A stretch of DNA of 59,088 bases from Phoronis australis (taxonomy: Eukaryota > Phoronida > Phoronidae). Below, piece after piece: positions 22,401 through 31,400 of this stretch. The stretch's first letter is position 1. Each line of letters opens with the position of its first letter. The DNA is taken from the NCBI GenBank assembly GCA_002633005.1, contig NMRA01000230.1, positions 64,001 to 123,088 of the forward strand, given 5' to 3'. Both the position numbers and the translations under genes were made by a program. The notes under the pieces are model-generated. The model was not told where the DNA came from, did not search any database, and saw nothing but the letters and a program-made list of their open reading frames with translations.

Positions 22401-25400
22401 ACCTCCAGCTCGTAGTACCGGAAATACCCGTTAGTGTTGGAGCAGACGACAGGATCCCAAGACAACAGAAGTGACCGGGATGTCACTTCTGTGACATTTA
22501 ATCCCAAGACCTTTACATTTGGCGCTGAAATACAAAATTTATGCCTAGAAACCACTGAAAGGCCCCAAATTACTGTCAAGTAGTTTGTTTAACTGGAAAG
22601 CTAGGCCAATGTTAGACCCACTAGAAACCAGCACACACTGGACTATTGCTACAGAACATGAACATGAATACACGACGTCGCCGTGAATATATCGCATCAG
22701 ACAGCAAAGCGTCCTATGTACAGGTACGCTAGTGTTGTCTCAGTAGATTTGATAACTTTTCGGTGCTTTTCCAAAAACAATTCACAAACCGTTTTGGACT
22801 TGAAAGTTACGGAGATGACAAAGTTGCCTGGTAACTTATGACAAACTTTAATGACTAAAAACAAAATGTGACAGCGTTTGAGCAGGAGTAACCGCCATGC
22901 AATGTATAGACAGTTTCTGGTTGACATGCTTTAGAACCAACTATAACGTCTCTACAAAAAGTTGACTTGATGTCACTCAATAGCATACATTGTAACTGTT
23001 TGACTGGCCTGCCTTCCGCAAACGCAAAAATACAGTATCAAGCAACTCTAGAGATATCGCTAAGCGAAACAAATGATCACTCCAGTTTTATTCGATGGTG
23101 TCTTGCGTCTAGGACCGGAAAGCTTTATAACGGGCAGGCCAGTACTCACGTTCGGATTGTGTTACTGTAGTCATTGCCGCTGGTGGATTACTCAACCCGA
23201 CTGCATTTGCCGCTGTAAGCGTAACAAGGTATTGCGTCCACGGCAGAAGACCGTCAATGGTGTAGTTCGTGGCAGCTGGTGACACGTCCAGTGACACAAA
23301 AGTAACGACATCACGGTCTTGACAGTTCCCAGTAGAAATAACAGCATACCGCAGTAGGTACTTATCGACAGTGGACGCGTTTGGCGGCCGCCACGTGACG
23401 ACGATTGTAGATGATGAGGTAGCCGTGAGGGAAAGATTGAGTGGTGTTGTAGGAGCTGTGTAGAAAAATAAACATGCTTTAGAAAACTTTTTAGTGTTGT
23501 ATGATCATTGTCTGAGGTTTAATGGTAAATTGAAAGGTTGATCAACGTGTTTCAGATATCAAGTGATAACACCAGGTTTTAACACACGTAGAGGGGAAAA
23601 ACCACATTACGTTACAAGGCAACATGACATTGAACACAGGCACTTCCAGCACACAATGCACAAATACAGAATATCCAATTAAGTTTAAGATTTTGTAGGG
23701 GTTTTCAAGACACACTTTATACTTTTCTAGTTAATTATTCAGTTGTCAAACTTTAAATACACGGAAACCTTGGAGCATAATCGTAGTCGTCATTAATATC
23801 GTTGACGTAGTAATCTCAGTTGTTGTCGTTGGTATCTCGGTGGTACTGGTGTTAGGTTCAATCGTTGTTGTAACTCGAATGCTTGTCGTTGTCGCAGGCT
23901 CGGTTGTTGTCGTCGGAGGTACAGTTGTTGTCGTCGGAGGTACAGTTGTCGTTACAGGTTTTGTTGTCGTAAGTGGCTGAGTTGTCGTCGTTGGCGGTTC
24001 TGTGGTCGTCGTACTTACTTTAAACACAAATAAGACGTCACCAAACACCTGGGTCCGGGGTCAAATCTTTGTACACGAAATGGAACTCAAAAATACTATT
24101 GACATTTGTGTTCTTACATTTAAGGATAAATGACTGTTGGCTTGAACTCGGGCACATTTTGGTTTTGTATATTAGTTTCCAATATTTTGAATATAAACTC
24201 GAAATTTCGTTTTCAGACTCACACTTTTAGCCTCAATGCTGGGGCCATCAAGTGCAAACTGGAATTAGAAAGGTATACACGAAAGCCATTGTGAACTTAG
24301 CATTGAATTAAAGACACATCTTGAGTTTGCATAAAAGAAAAGGAAAATGCCAAGCACACTTTCGAGTTCCATTTCGAGTAACACCTTGGCCAACTCAAAC
24401 TCAGACTTCACGATAGACAATATCACCGTCCCAACTGGTCCCAGTAGAGACAATGGGCATCCCATAGGTCCTCCATACGCCAAACGTGTTTCGGCAAATT
24501 ATGTCTCACACTGATTAATCCACCGTGTTGCTGTGTTGTAAGTACCCTTTACGCATAGAGGGATACCTTAAGAAGCCGTCGATGTCGTTAAATCTTCCTA
24601 GTTCGAGCAAATACTGTCAAAGTCAAACTTTTTTGTGGAACTGTCTTTCGTTCAGTTGCTCAAATCGACAAATGGCCACTTTTGCAATGGTAATGTCAGG
24701 GGATATACCGAGGCGCGAACATGCAATGCTGTTAGAAATAAAGTTTGATTGCGGGAGTTTTTGTTCGAGCTAGGAAGAGTTAAAGACACCAACGGCCTTC
24801 TAAAGTTTCCCGCTATCAGCGCGAAAGGCACTTATAGCAACATGACTTTGATGGTTTAATTAGTGTGAGATATAATTCGCCGAAAAACATTCGGCGTATG
24901 GAGCGCCTATGGAATGGCCACCGTCTCTACTCGGGTCAAATGAGACAGGGGTATTGTCCAACTTCAAGACAGAATTGGAGCTCGGAGATAAAATTTTCGA
25001 TATGTTGGAAGGGCAAACACAATCAACACAGCACCGAAGCCAAACAAATGCTCAGAGAAAAGTGGGTAAGGGCAACAAAGACACGCTAAATTACCTCTAC
25101 TGTGACAGTTTTCCACTAGCAAGCCTATGATCGTTGCGCTTAACTGAAGCTAAGCTACACGTGTGCGGTTACAGCTGGCTGGTAAAAAGCAAACGGCTCA
25201 GTTTTATAGACTGCATACCTTCACATTTCGGAAGAGTGACTATTTCCGATTGGTTCCCAGGACGACCGTCAATTTTCTTGTCGTCCTCTTCCCTGTTAGC
25301 CACCACGCGAAACACCAGTGACGTCATTTCCGGTAAGTTCCTCACTGTATAAGAGTATTTACTCAGGGAATCTCTGTGGTCTATGTCAATGATATCCGAG

Positions 25401-28400
25401 TCATTTTGCTGCAACCTGAAAAGTTTTATTGAACCTGTTTGTGTTGATATTGAACCTGTTTGTGTTGAAACGGGTCTCAACGTGTTAGATTAGAATTTTT
25501 TGCATCTAAAGAACGTGCAAAATTAGAACTTAAGCCTAAATCCCGGTCCGTTGTAGTTTTTGAACACCGTGTTGGTGAGCAGTGTATTAAGTTGCTGTTC
25601 TTTTCAAAAAATACAGTTGAGACGAGCAAAAATTATTTGGGAATTTTTACTCATCACTTGACAAAACATGGCATTTGAAACTTTGGTAACATTTGTTTAT
25701 GTTCCACTGTGCGGCGTTTCAACAACAAAAACACAAGAACTTGGATGAAATTCATAGGGCGGACGTTTGTCTTCAACACGGTGAGCGCAGGTCTCAAACG
25801 AGTCGGCTAGATATCTTAAAAGGATATCAAACCCGGTTTTGGCATAATAACAGATATCGAAAACCACTTTCAAATCCAGTTCTCTGAAACAAAGTTGTCC
25901 TCCGTAACCCTTAATAGTCCTCAAACATTTGGAGAAAAAATTGAAAACTTCTTACAAACTGTTGTAAAAGGGAAAGCTACGTTCGCGAGTTATACAACTA
26001 AATAGGGAAAAGTAATCCACCAAGAGCTATAATGTCCAATCTTTGACGCATACATTGCGAGTTTTCAGTTGATTCCTGCTTTTTAACTGAAGTAAAGCGC
26101 CAATGACGAAATAGCGTGTGGCAGAATGAGGGTTGTTTGAAATTACCGAAACAGGGTAAGTGTCCTGATAACCAATTATTCTTTTTGTCCTCGTGTACTT
26201 ACGTGTATCCTTGCACCGGAGGGTCTCCAATATCGACCCCAAATCTCCACGCCAGCCACGTGACAGTGACGGAGGAGCACGTGACGTTTGACACAAGTGG
26301 CGCAGAAAGCAATCTTGGAAGACCTAATCAGAGTCGGAACAATTACCAGTAATAGTAGCATTAAAACCTTTACATTAATGTTGACATTAAACTCTACTTA
26401 CAGTAGCTGTGAGCCCGCATTCGATTGAAAACCTAACTACCGGTACATTTAATTTAAACCAATTGCCGTTGTATAAATTTGTTTCAAACTTGCTCCAATT
26501 CTTCCCAAAGTGATTTTCATGGGAGCAAGGAACAAGTCGAGACCAGTTCATGGCGACAAGTTGTCTAATTTAAAAAAATACATTTGTAAGTGGCCTACAA
26601 TAGGTGTCGCTGTGGTAGTTACTGGAGTGCGCCATCTTGTAATAAATGTATCGAACGTGATTTAATCTTCTCCGAAAAAACTCACGTGCACGTATCTGCA
26701 GTGTTGTTGTAACGTTATCAACAGAGATACATGGGCGGCGCAGCACTGAAAAAAGTGGGGGGCTAAAGCCCCCTCAGCCCCCTGCCAATACTCCATGTGC
26801 GGCGTAGCACTGAAAAAGAGGGGGGCCCATAGCCCCACCCCCAGCCCCCTATGTTGCGCCGCCCATGGTATAAACTAAGGATATTGTTTTACAGAATGCG
26901 GACTCATAGATTCATTGAACATTCAACTCTCATGTAAGTACCTAACACTTTTCCATGGAATATACATTTTAATTCTCAGTATGGAACGAGGTTGAAACAC
27001 GTCCCTCCTCCTCCACCATGCAGGTTGGCTCCAACCGTTGAACAACAATGTCGGCTCTAGGCACTTGAGTTAGCACAATGTAACGCAATATCGGTGCTTA
27101 TAATTTCTTAGAAGGATACCAAGCTAAACGTTGACCTATTAAAAGATATTGAAAACGACTTTCCTATTATCCAGTTCTCTGAAACAAAGTATAAATGCTC
27201 AGTTGGCAACCCTCAAAAGTTTGTTGCACAATTTGAAAACTCCTTTCCGAGTCCTTTCCGTGACCTACGCTTTACATCTATTACGCAACAAATGCAGGGA
27301 AAGACCACCCACCAAGAACCATAATGTCCATTATTTGTGACTAAGAGAGTATGAATTTTTACTTGAATTCTGCTTTTAATAATCTCCAATTGGGAAGTAG
27401 CAGTTTACATAAAGAAGATTGGCTGAAATTACTAATACGAGCTTAGTATCCTTGTAAGGTTACGTAAAACCCTGTCACAAGTGTGCATATTTACAAGTGG
27501 CTAAATATTTACAAGCTATGGAGTTTAAATCGGTGAAAGTGCAATATTTTCTTAACCTAGATAGCCTGTGGAATTTCATGTTAGATGTTTTGCCAAACCG
27601 TCATTATTTTCGTCACGTGATCATGTCTTTACAATAAAATTCAACAAAAGACAGACGCATTAATAGCAAAACAACGTTGACCAAATTTCATTTGAAAAAT
27701 TTGTTCTAGGCGATGGAATCTTAAAAACGTTGTTGAAAGCACCAGTTCGTTAGGCAACGTTTCGGTTTTTTCATGAAAATCATAAACGTCCTACTCTTGT
27801 GTAACGTTCTTAAAACAATTCCTATTATTTATCTGCAAAAACACTGAAACATAGCAAACATTTTTAGTCTGGTTTGTATGTCACCTGTTGGTCATTTGGT
27901 GTGGCCAACAGGTAGCGTGCAGACCAGACTTAAGAATACTTGCAATCGATATTTCTACATACGTTTCCACGCCGGTTCAACATGTTCATATTCAGGTACA
28001 TGAAATAGTACCTGGACATTTCATATGAATACTGTCAGTCATTTCTGAGATAAAATGTTCTGAAGTAACTAAATTTGCACTCCTAAGCTCCAACATAATG
28101 AACTGTTGTGGAGTTGTAATATAATTACAGTTTTCTATTCGGTGAAATCAAGGCCCGTGTTTATTATATTTAACTACGTTTTTAAAGACTACACTGCTAT
28201 TGACAGTGGGGAATTTGGCTAAGGCCAAGAGCGTGCGCCTCTTATTGAGAAGATAGTGCGTTGGATGCTGTGGTACTGCTAATATTTCACATTCGCGCCG
28301 AGGGTGGCGTTTTCTTCCGTGATTCTCCGCTTAATTTACACAAAGATATGGTCGAAATGTTCACTTGCGTTTCTCAAAAAAACGGGGCTCAGCTTGATGA

Positions 28401-31400
28401 AAATAATGGCAACCGTTATTGGCATTCCATGACATCTAGCCAGCTCAAACCATACTCGTAACATACTAAACTAAACTTTTTGTACAAATTTGATCAAATA
28501 TAATTTAAATTGTCCACCTTATAGGGTGGTAAAGAGTCTCGTAAGCTTCATGTATATACTCATAAATTTATTTTTCACTGTACGTTTCCTCGTGTTTTTA
28601 GCTGAAAACCTTAACGCATGGAAATCAAAGCTACAAGACGGCAATTCGCCAAACGCATGTATGTCGGAAACCCACGTAGACTAATTTTTCTGTTTGACAA
28701 AGTAATATGCCACCAAATTTTTCAAAATGAAATTTCCCGTGTAAATGATTAAGAGGTGACTGTGGAAAAAGAGGTAAATATTCTTTTCATTCAATGTTAG
28801 TATTCCTGGTTCACCGGAAGCCCATTAGCACAAATCTTGACAAATAGATGACATTGAAATGTAGCTTGTACAAATACAAGCATTAAGATGATTCTCTTGA
28901 AAAACTAGGGTTCGCGAAGTTGGACTCTTGTTTCATTAAACACTCAAATGCTGCTCTTACGTGTCTGACACCCAGATCCAGTCCAGTCGACGTCACACCC
29001 TCCTTCGCACTCCCCGTTAACATGGAGACACGTGGGACTAGACTGGCAATGACAAGACATACTGCAGTTGAGTCCGAAGGTGCCGGCAGCACATTCTAGA
29101 GAAAATAATGAACGGTATCTGTCAATAGACGTTACATAAACGTAACAGTGTATTCGTCAAAATTTTCCACTAAAGGGATGAATCAAATCAACTCACCTGA
29201 GCTTGTCCGTCTAGTTCACGAAATTTAAACTAAACGGCACGTATTAGCGTAACATTTCCGTGTTATTTTGTTACAAAGGCTGTGCTTTTCTTTAAGAGCG
29301 TGAGCAGATTCTCTTTTTAAAAGACAGCATGGCGAATAAATTATGACAAACTATAAAATTCACTTGAATTAAGTTTTATGATATGCGACAATTGGAGCAT
29401 CTCTATTCTTGCAAAAGTGAAAATGAAAAGAACAAAGCACTATCTGAAGCGACTCACCAGTTTGACAGCCTGGTGGACCCGTGTATCCCGCAGCGCACAA
29501 CATGTCGGCACATCCGGTGTCGCTGCAAACCTCCGAATTAAAGCAGTGACATGGTTTACACGGAGACCCGAAGAATCCGTCATCGCACACTGAAATAAAC
29601 GACACGAGGAACATTTATGATTTTGCAGGACCTTGTCATCAAGTCTGCGTATTTATCCAAGTGTCTACAAAATCATACATTTTAACGCAGTAAAAGTAGG
29701 CATTTTCCGGAAGCATTTGATTGTTCATTTACCAATCTGCCAGGTTGATTAGGTACGTTTTTCTGTCTAAAATTTAGCAAAGAGGAAAGGTACATTGGTT
29801 GGAAAACAACAGCATTACCGCGACCAGATTTCATTATATGTAAAATGAACAAGAGGAATTCTCTAAAACGCGTTTACAGTTTTATTAATGATCATTTCGT
29901 TTTCGTGTTATGTACATTTTGAGTTTCTTACGTAAAAGTCATTAAGTCTATATTTTTCATAACCCCCATGAAAAAAGAAACATCATCAAATCTATTCCTA
30001 AGAGCGTTTCGGAGAAAAGTGCATAAAGCATAGTTTGTGAGTTTCAAATGAATCCTTTCATCTGAGATAAGATTTCCAAATTAGCCAAATTTGGACATTT
30101 TAAAGGTCCTACGAAATCTGCTAAACACCGCGGTCACACAGAGGTGTTTTGTTCTGTTTTGGAGATGAAAACTTTGAACAGTTCAACTGGTTCTTTAAAA
30201 TGGTGATTTACCGTCTTTCCGACGCAAAACAATACAATAGATCGCATGTGATCAGCATGATTTATTCCATTTTTAATTTTTATATATTGGTTTGACCTCT
30301 TCATCGACATTTTAAAATTTAAGGGACAGACAGACTTTGGGAGTGCATGTCTGGGCTTTCAGGTGTCGGGTGCGGACGTCAGTGTATATCGTACTGCGCT
30401 GGAGCTTGGGGTGTAAGACGACACACTGTCTGCATATAGTTCCTTAATCTACATTTCTACTCCAATATTCACACGCAAGCAGTTCAGTGGGTATTAAGTT
30501 GGATAATGTTGAAGTTTTACGCATTTCATGTCAAAATTTCAATTTGTTTTCCCATTTGATCGGTACATAGAAGGCATATAGATCTTAGAACACAGACATC
30601 TTGAGAGAAAAAACACACCACATTTTTGTCCAAAAGCGCAGTTTAATCATTCCAAGACGTTGAATTCACTGTTGAGGCATGACAAGGGAATACGCTTCGT
30701 GTCTTGAATATCATCATGACTAATATCCAGCAAAAACACGTAAAATTTGCGTTACTAGGTCCACATGAGACAAAGAGAGATCATCAATTGAATATTTAGG
30801 TGTATACAGAACGTAGGGTTCACTTAAAAAATGTACAGCAATTATCCACTTATTTCGCACAAAAAATTGCAGCAATTGTATTTTTCTATTTTTCAAAAGC
30901 TGATGACTTTCTGGAAACAAATGAAATTTAACTGATGTTGTTTAATGAAATCTACACAGTTCACGTCATATTCGTAATACATCGAAATTTCCTTAATCTG
31001 TGTTTGCGCGGAGAAATTTGAGCGTTGCAAAATAGAATTCACGTGTCTGCTATATTGTGTGCGAAATGAGTGAGGCATTGCCGTTTTAAGGTTACATTAT
31101 TGGCAAGAACGTGATTTTCTGAGATCAGCCTCAGCTTGGAATAATATCTGAAACCGCCACTGTGGAGATCTAACGCTCTCCTGGCGGAGCAATGCCCATT
31201 CAGAAAATGCATTTTTGCCCGTGAACCCGATAATGTACCTTTAAATGAATACGAGTGAAACCAAAATAGATCAAGTAACAAGAGTATGGTGTAAATTCAC
31301 GGAGATACTGGAAATAAAAGATGTATTGAATGAAAGACATTCAGGGGCAATTGATCACTGACAACGTTAAATGAAAGCACGGAAACAGAAAATACACGCA

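Noticed and set aside
31039-31281. Minus-strand 80-codon frame as a possible RPTP exon
   Set aside because: No phase-compatible acceptor/donor pair and no EGF, FN3 or other recognisable pattern.
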